A DNA stretch of 64,000 nucleotides, from the NCBI GenBank assembly GCA_902805475.1, contig CADCSX010000006.1:1736001-1800000 (forward strand), read 5' to 3'. Positions 34,292 through 44,466 of this stretch are shown piece by piece; within the stretch, counting starts at the first letter, position 1, and each line of letters begins with the position of its first letter. Below the pieces are notes generated by a model. It made no database searches, had not been told where the DNA came from, and worked only from the letters and a program-made list of their open reading frames with translations. The stretch comes from Entonaema liquescens. Its lineage: Eukaryota > Ascomycota > Sordariomycetes > Xylariales > Xylariaceae. Both the position numbers and the translations under genes were made by a program.

Positions 34292-35656
34292 CCAATGAGT
34301 AGAGTGTAAATATAGGTTATTTCAATCTTATGATAAATGAAGCTAGCTGCACAGCGTCTATATCCTATAAAGGGGCTACGGGAAAACTCCAGGCATTGGG
34401 GGCACTTGGGTCAAAATGAAGCCTCTTGTTACTAAGAAATTCCGAAATATTTGCGATATCTATGAAACCGCGAGGTCGATATAGTATACAAATATATACA
34501 AATACATGCGAATATATACTTAGGTGGTCGAGACTATATATCGGAAGTGTTTAGAAACTATGCGCCTCGGATTTACGTCGTTACTCTATGGGTGTAAACC
34601 CCTTTTCGTTCAATACTATACATAAACCATAACCATAGCATATATCTCGGGAAGTCGTTGCTATCCGATCTTCGGTACGTAGAGAGGAAAATAGTATTGC
34701 AGTTCCACAAATGGTCTTTAGAAGTATTGAACTAACTTATCCGTTGGTGCACTAGCAGAGGTAGCAATATCGTACCGCATCCTCATATGACGAAACCGTT
34801 GGGGTTTTTACAGCATCGGAGGCCAATCGCAAGGAATTGTTGCTTTGAATTGCTTTTCCGTGTACAAATTGGACACATGGTTAATTAATCAGGGCGCGTG
34901 GCTTAAGGGAGAAGATGAGAGGGCCCAAAATGCATTGGATCTGACTAATGTGTACTACAACAATATTGGAGTATCGATATTCTCATGCTGTTGCAATATT
35001 TGCATACTACTGACGATCATAGCAACAGAGTATATTACGGCGAAGTCCACGTCGCCACAGAGCATCCGTGAACAACAAAAATGTATGGTAAAAATTACAC
35101 GTATCTCATACTAAAGAATTACCATGATTTGATTGAGTAATTTAAGTATAAATACGCTATTTGAAGTTAGTAAACCGCTATTTTGGCCCCTTTCTTTGCT
35201 GTAGACAGCATCCGGTATCAGGTATATATACGTCAGAGCGTTGAAGTCGGTGATAGGCCGAAAACGGCCTGTACTAAGTTTTTTTCTTCTCTTCCGTCTA
35301 GCGGGCCATAGGGGACTAGGACAAGCCAAAATATAGATAAGGTAGCGGTATTACAGTGTGTAACACAAATACAACATTTCTAATTGGACTATCTATGGGA
35401 AAATAATGGGGCTGCATGGTTAGCTTGGGAATTTCGGAAACCAGTCAGATCGCACAACCCTTGAATTCTTAGTCCCCCGCTATGAAAACACCTTTTTTTT
35501 CTTCCTTCCCCCGGTCGTCTTTAAAAACTTAACGGTACCCCCAATTCGCGTTATAACTATCGGTATTTCTTAGAACTTCTGAATCTTCTCTACTCCAATT
35601 GAGTTTACTTCCTACTTCTTCGTCTCTTCTGGTTGGAACTATCCAAAGTAGCCCTT
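34292..35656. other. intergenic; promoter and leader of CPA1
   Basis: No supported gene; chance frames only (for example 34845-35114). The 3' part should contain the CPA1 promoter. I could not single out a general amino-acid-control site with confidence. Confidence 0.5.
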
Positions 35657-35980
35657 ATGAACGGGCGCTCGTCAGTCTTCACATCCCAGGTACGTGCAGT
35701 AAAAGATTGCTTTGCAATATGACCTCATTCCAACTGTCCCTGATATCTGGGTTGATTGAAACATATCAACCACCACCACACTGCTTAATTCCTACTTCCG
35801 TACCACATACTACCTCTATGAGAGCCTTCCAATGTCTCTCCCTACTAATTTAATTGTTAACTTTGCTAACTGTATCGCCACAGGATTATATCTCTGGTCC
35901 GTCTCCTTCACAAACCGTGACTCACCGCTTTCGAGACTAACATAATTTTAGACCACTTGTGGAGGGCTCTCTCCGCTTAA
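35657..35980 (+). promoter_or_regulatory. arginine attenuator peptide uORF (three exons) of CPA1
   Basis: This uORF encodes a 24-residue peptide from exons 35657-35689, 35884-35896 and 35952-35980. It starts MNGRSSVFTSQ and continues from Asp12 as DYISDHLWRALSA before TAA. It differs from the Neurospora arg-2 attenuator at only a few positions as I remember it, and keeps Asp12 and Trp19, which are needed for arginine-dependent ribosome stalling. In high arginine the nascent peptide stalls the ribosome at the uORF stop, blocks scanning to the CPA1 start and triggers nonsense-mediated decay. The uORF stop is 56 nt before the CPA1 ATG. Intron 1 (194 nt, GTACGT...CACAG) falls exactly between Gln11 and Asp12. 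Intron 2 (55 nt) has a weak donor, GTCCGT. Both are needed to assemble the peptide. Confidence 0.95.
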
Positions 35981-36036
35981 AGGGGGCCATTGAATAATCA
36001 CTTTACCTCGAGCGTTGAAATTTACCACTTTAGAAT

Positions 36037-37538
36037 ATGATGTTCTCACGACTAGCCCTGAAGGCTGCGAAGCCTACAGCATTCGGTGCTGCTAGCTTCT
36101 CGGCACGGGGCCGATTCCTTTCCACCACCAGCAAGTTTGCGGCTCAGGCTATCCAAGGCAGTAAGGGCAGGCAGATGCCTCAAACCTTATCTCGGGCGAC
36201 GAAGCCTGCCTCCGGCATGGAGGCTACACTCACTCTTCGGGTACGTTACAACTACGACAAATTGCAATAAGCACGGTGTGCTAATAGGAGAAAAAAGGAT
36301 GGTCCTATTTTCCACGGAACGGCCTTCGGAGCCAATTCTAACATCTCCGGCGAGGCCGTATTCACTACGTCCCTTGTTGGATATCCGGAGTCCATGACAG
36401 ATCCCTCGTACCGTGGGCAGATTCTTGTTTTTACTCAGCCATTGATTGGGAACTACGGCGTCCCCTCCAACGAGCGTGACCAGTGGAACCTGCTAAGGCA
36501 CTTCGAATCTCCTCATATTCAGTGCGCAGGAATTGTTGTCGCTGATGTCGCTGAAAAATACAGCCACTGGACTGCGGTGGAGAGTTTGGGCGATTGGTGC
36601 GCCCGGGAAGGTATCCCGGCCATCTCGGGTGTTGACACCCGTGCTATCGTTACTCACCTACGAGAGCAGGGTTCTTCCCTTGCCAGGATCTCTGTTGGCG
36701 ATGAGTACGACGCAGATGAAGACGAAAGCTTTGTTGATCCCGGCCAGATCAACCTTGTAAAGCGGGTCAGCACTAAGGCCCCCTTTGTTGTGGAAGCACA
36801 CAACCCCAAGTATCATATCGCGCTACTTGACTGTGGTGTGAAGGAGAATATCCTCCGAAGCTTAGTGAGCCGTGGGGCTAGCGTAACGGTGTTCCCGTAC
36901 GATTTCAAGATTCAGAAGGTTGCCGACAACTTTGACGGTGTATTTATTTCCAACGGCCCTGGTGACCCGACCCATTGCCAAGCCACGGTACACAACCTCA
37001 ACGTGCTAATGGAGACCTCCCAAGTACCTATCATGGGTATCTGCTTGGGCCACCAACTATTGGCTCTGGCTACTGGTGCTCGAACAATCAAGTTGAAGTA
37101 TGGTAACCGGGCGCACAACATCCCGGCTCTGGATATGACAACTGGACAGTGCCACATCACCAGCCAGAACCATGGTTACGCCGTTGATGCCAGCACGCTG
37201 GGTAGCGAGTGGAAGGAATATTTTGTCAACCTTAACGACGGCAGCAACGAAGGTGAGTTGTTTTGCATTGTTTACAGCTGCCCGTAATTTGTTGCTAATA
37301 TGATGCTATAGGTATGCGCCACGTTTCCCGACCCATCTTCTCAACCCAGTTTCACCCTGAGGCCAGAGGTGGTCCTATGGATAGCTCCTACCTCTTCGAC
37401 AAGTATATCGAGGATGTGATGGCCTTCAAGGCATGCCAGGCTGTTTACAAGGACAACAGGCCATCCCAGTTTATGCTTGACATTCTTAGCAAAGAAAGAG
37501 TTGGTGTTCAACCGGAGCCTCTGGCTAGTGCTGCTTAG
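36037..37538 (+). CDS. CPA1: arginine-specific carbamoyl-phosphate synthase small (glutaminase) subunit
   Basis: Glutamine amidotransferase subunit that supplies ammonia to the large subunit for carbamoyl phosphate in arginine synthesis (arg-2 in Neurospora). Exons 36037-36240, 36298-37252 and 37312-37538; product 461 aa. The N-terminus (MMFSRLALKAAKPTAFGAAS) is rich in Arg/Ser/Ala and looks like a mitochondrial presequence. The CPSase small-chain domain includes GYPESMTDPSYRGQILVFTQ. The class I GATase triad is visible: Cys317 in GICLGHQ, and His401 and Glu403 in FHPEARGGP. Exon 2 starts at GAT GGT CCT; a nearer AG at 36286-36287 would break the frame. Expression is presumably repressed by arginine through the upstream attenuator peptide. 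Confidence 0.96.
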
Positions 37539-39489
37539 AAAGGAAGGTTCTGGTAGGGAGCACACATGGGACTTGTTTTTATTCGATTTTATTAGGGGCC
37601 AATTGGGATGGGATTGTGTCATAAGGGAGTTGATGTATCTTCAAACTAAAACGAAATAAGCGGTAACTACCTACGCATTATAATTCCGACTAGTCTTCAT
37701 ACGTTTGCTATTCATGTGTGACTTCGTAGAATAGAGTAAATGTGATATAGTATTGATATCAATATTTTATACCATCCTTTTAATACCTCTTACATATACT
37801 TTATTAGCCCCTTCTGGTCAATTACATCAAGTGGCCCGGGGAGAGCATAGGGGTATATAAGGCGGTTGGCGCTTTTTTACCAAGTACCTAACATACGGCA
37901 ACTCAATGCTTCCGCTACAAATTCCCGAGATAGAACGTATACGCTATCGTGAAATTCAATATCTTACCAGCATTCTACCATCTATCTATAGGTATCGTAT
38001 TGGCTTCTATAAACGCATTATTGGAAAACGGGACCGGAAGGAAATTAAGCCACTTGCCACCCGGATTCTCTTCAACATCTTGCCGACGTCTGTGAAGAAG
38101 GCAATCGAGATTCTGAATGACAATATGTGGGAGACTCGATAATTCGGATGCATCCCCCTTCGTCTTTGAACACGTGAAGCTAGGAATCAGTAACAAACCC
38201 ACCGCAGCTAGACGGGTTACGATTGTAGAAAGGTCTTTGCTGCTCGCCCGTCACGAAGGTAACGACGTGATCGGGCCGGCGGCCTCTGAAAGCGGAACGG
38301 CAGCGCTTCGGTACCTGAGGCACCCAAGGCACATTCAGAACCGCCTCGATCTATAGTCTATATCTGGATCTATTCTTTTACGAGGCACATGTCAATCGCC
38401 TCGAGAAGCCGATATATAAGTTTCCAACAGCGGGAGGAGGGGTGGGGGGAGGGGGCGCAGGCAATACTGGCTGACCCATGCGTATTCCCATCAGGTGGCT
38501 TGATGTGTTGCCCATTCCTTTTCTACTTGTAAACTTACCTTACCTTACGTCTCCCAACCATAAACAACCTCTTTACCGTCCCTATCTCTACTATGATACC
38601 ATCGTATCTACCTAGGTATCTATATGTCATTTCATATCGACTCAATCTTTTTACAATCTAGACCACAACATTTCAAATACCACCAATATCCGCCTAAGGA
38701 ACTGCAAACTCTCCCGTGGTCGGGGGAAAGGTGGGACTGGGATCGTGACGAGATAATCATGGGCGTACGCGTGCGGCTGCCTGGCTCAAAAGCCTCCCTA
38801 TGGCGAGCTTCGGGACTTGTTGGCTCCGAATTAGCGAAGAGACTACTCCTAGACTACGATCTGGAGCGCGGAGGGATGAGCTGCGAGGCGGACTAGCTAG
38901 AACTACGTTAGAAGATGCTGGTTACTTATCTGGTTAGTTGGGGGACCTGCTTCGCGAAAGCGGGAGAGGAGAGAGAGGGTGATGATACATAAGATAAAGC
39001 TCGTAGGCTTTGAATTTGGTTTTTGGAATGAAACGTCCTCTATTAGCACGCATCTCTGCGCATTTGCCTACACTACCTAGCTAGGCGTCCGTCTTTGTCT
39101 TGTAGTAGAAGCTCGTGGTGCCATTCGCCAATAGGCCTTGCCTTGCTTTGCTAACTTGCTTGATCTCGGACTGGGTATCCTTCCTTCCCTCCCTCCTTAT
39201 ACAAATGTGTCGATGCGTCCGTCCCGTTCTGCCTTTGCGATGCTGGTTTTTCCGTATGTGCTTTCTCTCTGTACTCCGTAAATGCTTTGTGACCATTTTA
39301 CTTTTTTTAAAAAAAGATTTTTCTGCGAATACTCAAGCGCGCGAGGGGGGAGCACGCACGCACGCATGCATGATACATTTTGGTTTTATGTTTCATATAC
39401 AGGTACTCTCTCACGTATTTAGCAAACCAATAACAACTCACGTAACTCACTTGGTCGTCACTCTGAGTCCGTCTCTGGGGGCTGTTATG
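37539..39489. other. intergenic, 1.9 kb
   Basis: No gene I can defend. Two short frames were weighed: 37906-38142 (78 aa, very basic, about 55 bp downstream of a TATATAA sequence) and 38624-38896 (90 aa). Neither has a domain. Other content: a G-rich run at 38431-38457 able to form a G-quadruplex, a TACCTAGGTA palindrome at 38609 and CGCA tandems near 39355-39370. Confidence 0.45.
38431..38457 (+). other. G-rich tract (G-quadruplex-capable)
   Basis: Four or more runs of three to six G separated by one to three bases, just after a TATATAAG sequence. Confidence 0.5.
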
Positions 39490-41415
39490 TTAGTAACGAC
39501 TGTAGTTATCCCGTCGGCTTGGCCTCTCGTCCGCGTATCGGCTGTGACCATCGCGGCGGCTACTTCTATCGTCAGAGTATCGTGAACGCCCGTTGGAGCC
39601 GGGAGCAGAGTCTCCGGGCCGGAAGCGATCGCCTCCTCGAGGAACACCATGGAAGATGGGCATGCCGCCGCGGCGTCTGCCACTACCGCCACCACGTCGA
39701 CCACGTCCTGATTCACGGGCCGGTTCGCGGGCCGGCTCGCGGCCTGGCTCACGTCTCTGCTCGCGTTCGCGCTCACGCTGACGTTCTCGGTGGGGTGGGC
39801 GGATGCCAAGGAAGATCTCCGGACCTCTGTCGACGAGCGTGTCGCCGTTCTCGAAGTAATAACGTTTGTACTCCTTACCGAAGTCGCGATTGTAATCCTT
39901 AGTCTTGGCTGCTGTGATCGTATCAAGCCGCCGTCTAACTAGGTCATCGGGGACGGGTTGGTATGTAACGCTGGGGTGCGCACGGGTCGATTGGCCGGGC
40001 TGATCAGGCATTCCCGCCCTGCTTGGGTGTATTGCAGCGGCACGGTTTGAGTTGAAACCGCGCGGGCCCGTGGGTGCTCCTTCGATACCCGAAAATGGTC
40101 TTGAAGGTCCGGTGGGAATGGAAGGCTTGCGCTCGGGCTGAGGTTCAGGTGCTGGGGGTGCCTGCTTTGTAGTAGGGCCGGTGCCGTCGAACTCCTGAAG
40201 TTTGACAATTACGTTACCATCTTCATCGGTGTCGTACATAACCTCGTAACGATTGGTCGAACCGCGCCCTCCAGTGGATGTCTGCTCCATATCAACCCAC
40301 TCTGCGAAGCGTTCTGACGGAATGAAGTCAACCCACAAAGCCTTGCGGTTGGTTTCGTCGGGCCAGACGCGGTTGTGCAGTGCGGTACGTACCCTTGAGG
40401 CAGATGAGATCGTGTTAAACACTACAAACGCGTGCGTTCGGATAGTATCAAGGTAGAAATCAACAATAGTACCTTCTTCGATAGGCGCACCCACCGGCGT
40501 AGCGAGGTCTAACAGGTGATCCTTGACTGCCTGCGGTCGAAGAGGTCTCATAAAGTTCTTAATGTACAGCGCAGAGGTTGCAGGGTGGATGGACGGCTCC
40601 ACGTCTCGTTCTATCTCAGCCGGGTGGGCGGTGTAGGTTTGTTCTCGTGAGGGTTCATCTTCGTGGGGTTCTTCGAAGGTTGCCTGGCTCTTGTTCGTTA
40701 CGACTTCTATAGCGTGTCCATTTTGAACTTCGGGGTTAGCATCATCTGCTGGGGTTGACTGGACGACACCATTGTCGCGTTCGCGCTCGACTGGCGCTTC
40801 ATCCTTGGCATCCTCCATCTCAACATCAGGGGGAGCCTGCGATACATCTTCCTTCTTTTCTTCTTGGGGTTCTGCCACTGCATCGGCCTTCTCTTCGATC
40901 GAGTTTGCGACGTGATCTTCCTGGCTATCTCGATTTTCTTGTCTAGCCCTCTTACGTGCTACTTCGTCGGCAGATGGTGCAGGGCTTAGTGATCTTCGCT
41001 TTCGCTTTTGTGAATCCTGTATTAGTTCGGTAGTCTGTAGCGGTGTCTCGGCAGCCGAGGATGCTAGAGTTTGCGTCTCAGTAAGGGTCGGTGCGGATAC
41101 TTCCTGCGCAGACACAGCTTCGGCTTCAGCTTCGGCTCCAACTTCGGACTGCTTGGGGAATTCATCAGGAGGACTTGACTCAGAAATTTCTGAAGCTTCT
41201 GTTGCTTCAGGGGCTATCTCCACTGGCTGTACCTCTCCATTAACAGCCTCAGGCTCTTCGGGAGTTCCATCCGAAGGTTGGGAAGCAGCTCTTTCGGAAT
41301 CAGCGGCTTCTAGGCGTGCTACCAAGTCCGCCTTAAGGCCATTTTGCGGTAGGCCGAGTCGCTTCAATTCCGACTTCAGGTCAACGACCTTAAGCTTGTT
41401 CCAATCTGTAGCCAT
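39490..41415 (-). CDS. acinus-like SAP-domain / RSB-motif RNA-binding protein
   Basis: Intronless, 641 aa. The SAP domain is at residues 4-38 (LKVVDLKSELKRLGLPQNGL), a nucleic-acid or chromatin-binding helix pair. A long acidic Glu/Ala/Thr-rich linker follows to about 270, with a nuclear-localisation-like KRKRRSLSPAPSADEVARKR. An RRM-like fold runs from ALYIKNFMRPLRPQAV through THAFVVFNTISSASRVRTAL. Next is YEVMYDTDEDGNVIVKLQEF, then a Pro-rich segment and DFGKEYKRYYFENGDTLVDR, and an Arg/Glu/Ser-rich tail (RERERERE and RRDGHSRY types). SAP, RRM and an RSB segment in this order are the hallmark of acinus, the ASAP-complex scaffold (with RNPS1 and SAP18) that links splicing and the exon junction complex. 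The RSB match is by position and general sequence, so the assignment is good but not proven. Confidence 0.78.
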   Translation of the reverse strand: MATDWNKLKVVDLKSELKRLGLPQNGLKADLVARLEAADSERAASQPSDGTPEEPEAVNGEVQPVEIAPEATEASEISESSPPDEFPKQSEVGAEAEAEAVSAQEVSAPTLTETQTLASSAAETPLQTTELIQDSQKRKRRSLSPAPSADEVARKRARQENRDSQEDHVANSIEEKADAVAEPQEEKKEDVSQAPPDVEMEDAKDEAPVERERDNGVVQSTPADDANPEVQNGHAIEVVTNKSQATFEEPHEDEPSREQTYTAHPAEIERDVEPSIHPATSALYIKNFMRPLRPQAVKDHLLDLATPVGAPIEEGTIVDFYLDTIRTHAFVVFNTISSASRVRTALHNRVWPDETNRKALWVDFIPSERFAEWVDMEQTSTGGRGSTNRYEVMYDTDEDGNVIVKLQEFDGTGPTTKQAPPAPEPQPERKPSIPTGPSRPFSGIEGAPTGPRGFNSNRAAAIHPSRAGMPDQPGQSTRAHPSVTYQPVPDDLVRRRLDTITAAKTKDYNRDFGKEYKRYYFENGDTLVDRGPEIFLGIRPPHRERQREREREQRREPGREPAREPARESGRGRRGGGSGRRRGGMPIFHGVPRGGDRFRPGDSAPGSNGRSRYSDDRSSRRDGHSRYADERPSRRDNYSRY

Positions 41416-42652
41416 GTTGTAATAAAAATAGGCCTACGCAAATTTGCACATTGCCTTGATGCAAGTCTTCGGAGAATACGAAAAGGTAGTTGGGAATTAA
41501 AAGCGCGGTGAATCTATAGTCGAAGAGTGGGATGAGAAGGGTGAAAGTGATTGTTAAAACGTAAAACGGTTGCGAACAAAGAAAGTCGAGAACCGCAAGT
41601 TAAAAAAAAAAAAAAAAAAAAGGATAGTAACATAGGTAGTCTTTGACGATGCAAATAATGCAGTAAAATTGAGTAGAATAATTAAGCAGTACTTTTGTCA
41701 AAGTTGGTATGTCGGCGGGAAAGACTTAAAAGAGGTGTAGGAGTTTGATCTTGAATACCTAATGGCATTGGGTTTAATGCAGTTCTAAGTTGGGCGGCGC
41801 GTGTGTCGCGGTCTCGCAGTCAAAATTTCAAATGCAAGCGAACAGTTGAATTCCAGCTGTCAGTGCCTAGAGCTTCATAATAGCTCAAGTGCAGGTGGCA
41901 CATACCTACATCATAGGTGCCTGGATGCCTAGAAGTAAAGTACCTACGTAGGTATCTATGTACTTATGTACCTAAGTAGCCTCCTGATTTAATTGAACGC
42001 TAGTCCAGTTAAGATACACGCTATTTCTCTATGGGACTAGCGCTATGGTACTGAAGCTTAAATACATGCTGTGCCAACTTCACTTGTACCTTAGTTTAAT
42101 TCCGTTCAACGGGTACAACCTTCTACAGCTGCTCATAAACACATGGCGCGGTTTCCACCCATTTGATATCTATTAGAAAACTAAAACGAATGTGAAGTTT
42201 GCTCTAACTCTTGAAATCACTACATGGAAGCGACGGAGGGAAACTTAGGGAGAGGTACTAGGTAGGTTACCAACTACAAAATCCATCAGAAACATCCAAG
42301 TACCTAATAGTTATTCTCATTCTCATATCTCACACTTCATACCTACCCTCACTATTGTAATTACCTATTGTTATCATTCTGTTCCTTTGACTTGATCAAA
42401 GACGCTAAGTGCGAGACGATGAATCGATTCGTAAATCTTTGTTGGTCGATCATCAGCATTGCCCTATAATGCTCTTGTTCTTATCCTTAACTCCGGTGTA
42501 TTCATTGTGAGAACCTCGGCGTCCAGAGTTCAGCCAATATAATTAGACACTATACTGGTGAAGATGATCCTATTCACAATTCACACAACTTTCACTACGT
42601 CCTCTTAGCAACTTTACTACGGCATCGCAGAAGATTGTCACATATCACCAAA
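41416..42652. other. divergent intergenic region
   Basis: Shared promoter space between the acinus-like gene (-) and the next gene (+). It holds an A run of 20 at 41602-41621 and many ACCTA/TAGGT half sites at 41900-41985. No gene seen. Confidence 0.5.
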
Positions 42653-43846
42653 ATGCTTGGATCCCACCCGCGCAAAACGCCTCAAGGCAACTCTGCCAAT
42701 AGTACCAAAGCACATGGCAACTTACAGGTAGACAAGGTCATTAGTGGCCGTATTACCAAGCCCATCTCTAACAAAGGGAAATATTATGGAGGACCACCCA
42801 ATACCATAGATGAGCATAACGTCCGGGTCTCCATTGAAGAAAGTAACAGCAACGAAAGAGATAGCGAAAACTTCGGCGAAGGCAGTGAAGTAGATGTGAA
42901 AACGATAGAGGCGGGTGAGTCGCCGAGCGAAATTTCCAACCAAAGCAACCCGGCTAGGCTTTCGACTGGCGAGGAGACAACTCAGGATCACGGCCCAAAA
43001 GAAGAATGGCGTTACGAACAAATATTTCTCAACCAAGTTTTAAAAGCACGAGATGAATATACATTAATGCCGACGACTTGGAGAATGCATTTTCGGGGGA
43101 TTCCTTTACCCAAAAATTTGTTTTATATCAAGACCCATGCTGTAAGTGTTCGACCAAGAATATACGCACGTACAGATAAGCTTGAATATCAAGGTACGTT
43201 AAGACTAGCTGACTGCCCACATTAGCCCTGTTGCCGATGCTCACATTCTATAGGTGCCACAGCGCTTCGCAAGCTAATGGATCTACATGGACGAGTTCGT
43301 GATCTTCGCAGGGCGCAGAGATCCGAACCAGATGAGCAACGGGGACGTATATACGGATCCAGACTTGTCAACCATATTAAACAAGCGCTCACGCAGGCCT
43401 TACGGTGGTCTATGACCGATGGAAACATTAAAAAATATCGTCGTGATTTTGCGCCTAACATCATGATCCTAGAGACGAATGACGAAAACAAATCGGACAT
43501 GGACGTAGTCATCCAAACCGGAATGATGAGGCTAGCCACATGGTGGCGAGATAAACTAGCTCTCGCACCCGGAGAAGTGCATCCACAACCACCGGTACTC
43601 TTTGGTTTTGTAATATTCAAGCATATCGTGTTTATCGTTACAATGGATGCCCAGAACCCCAATGCTGTCTGTCACGTCCCATGTCAACTGAACCTGTCGG
43701 AAGGGAACCAATATCAATGGAACGCCTTGGCAATTATGGCCACCATATGCTGGGCCAGAGATCTCTACGTAGGTATGATGGACCGATTATTGGTGGGCGT
43801 GGATTACGACGACGAAGATGGGAACTCGAGCGATCCAGATGCTTAG
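42653..43846 (+). CDS. hypothetical protein, unknown family
   Basis: Two exons, 42653-43193 and 43254-43846 (intron 60 nt, GTACGT...CTATAG); product 377 aa. The first 110 residues are polar and disordered-looking. The rest looks folded: WRMHFRGIPLPKNLFYIKTH, a basic helix (ALRKLMDLHGRVRDLRRAQR), RLVNHIKQALTQALRWSMTD, MMRLATWWRDKLALAPGEV, a hydrophobic strand pair (VLFGFVIFKHIVFIVTMDA) and YQWNALAIMATICWARDLYV, ending in an acidic tail (VDYDDEDGNSSDPDA). I do not recognise a domain or active-site motif. The spliced frame and the hydrophobic and aromatic pattern argue for a real gene. No signal peptide or clear transmembrane helix. The ATG at 42653 is the first in the frame. Confidence 0.65.
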
Positions 43847-44466
43847 CAGGCCCAAGACAAGGGGTATAGGAATAGCGAGAAATCTGGCTGTATGAGTTGA
43901 ACCGATTCTACAAAACAAGATATTTAAAAAGAAAACTGGTTGAGTAAGGTAATTATTTGCTGTTGTTGTCATTATTATTGTCATATTTAGGAGAGGGACA
44001 TCGGGGACCGTAAATGATGAGGAACGGTGTTATGTTTTCATGTGCTTGAGTGTGAACTACTGAAGCTGTCTAAGTTGAAATTCGCATTTGAACTTTGCTT
44101 GCTAGATACCTTACTTACTGCTAACAAATTGACTAATAAATGTGTCCCTTCTACTAGGTAACTTAAAAATGCTATCCATGTTGTTTTGTTGGATATGATA
44201 TTTCCATCTATCTCTTTAATGACAATCAGTTGTGTAGTAAGTACAAAAAGGTAGGTATATCGAAATCTTTATCGATACCTATTATTGGCGTATACAAAGT
44301 TACAAGGATATTGAGAAATCTGGGGTACTGCGGGGCTTATCGACTTGGCTAACCTAATGGCTAATGGCCCCTCCAAAATTCTTAAATTCTATACAATTGC
44401 GACGTTTGCCCCGCGAACTTTTTTCAACCCCGAATTAGGGAAAATTCATAAGAACCACGACCGAAG
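43847..44466. other. intergenic, nothing recognised
   Basis: Short AT-rich spacer with no supported feature. Confidence 0.5.

Noticed and set aside
37906..38142. 78-codon basic frame downstream of a TATATAA sequence
   Set aside because: No domain, no homologue I recognise and a length expected by chance.
38624..38896. 90-codon frame
   Set aside because: No domain or splice support; the composition is not distinct from the surrounding non-coding DNA.
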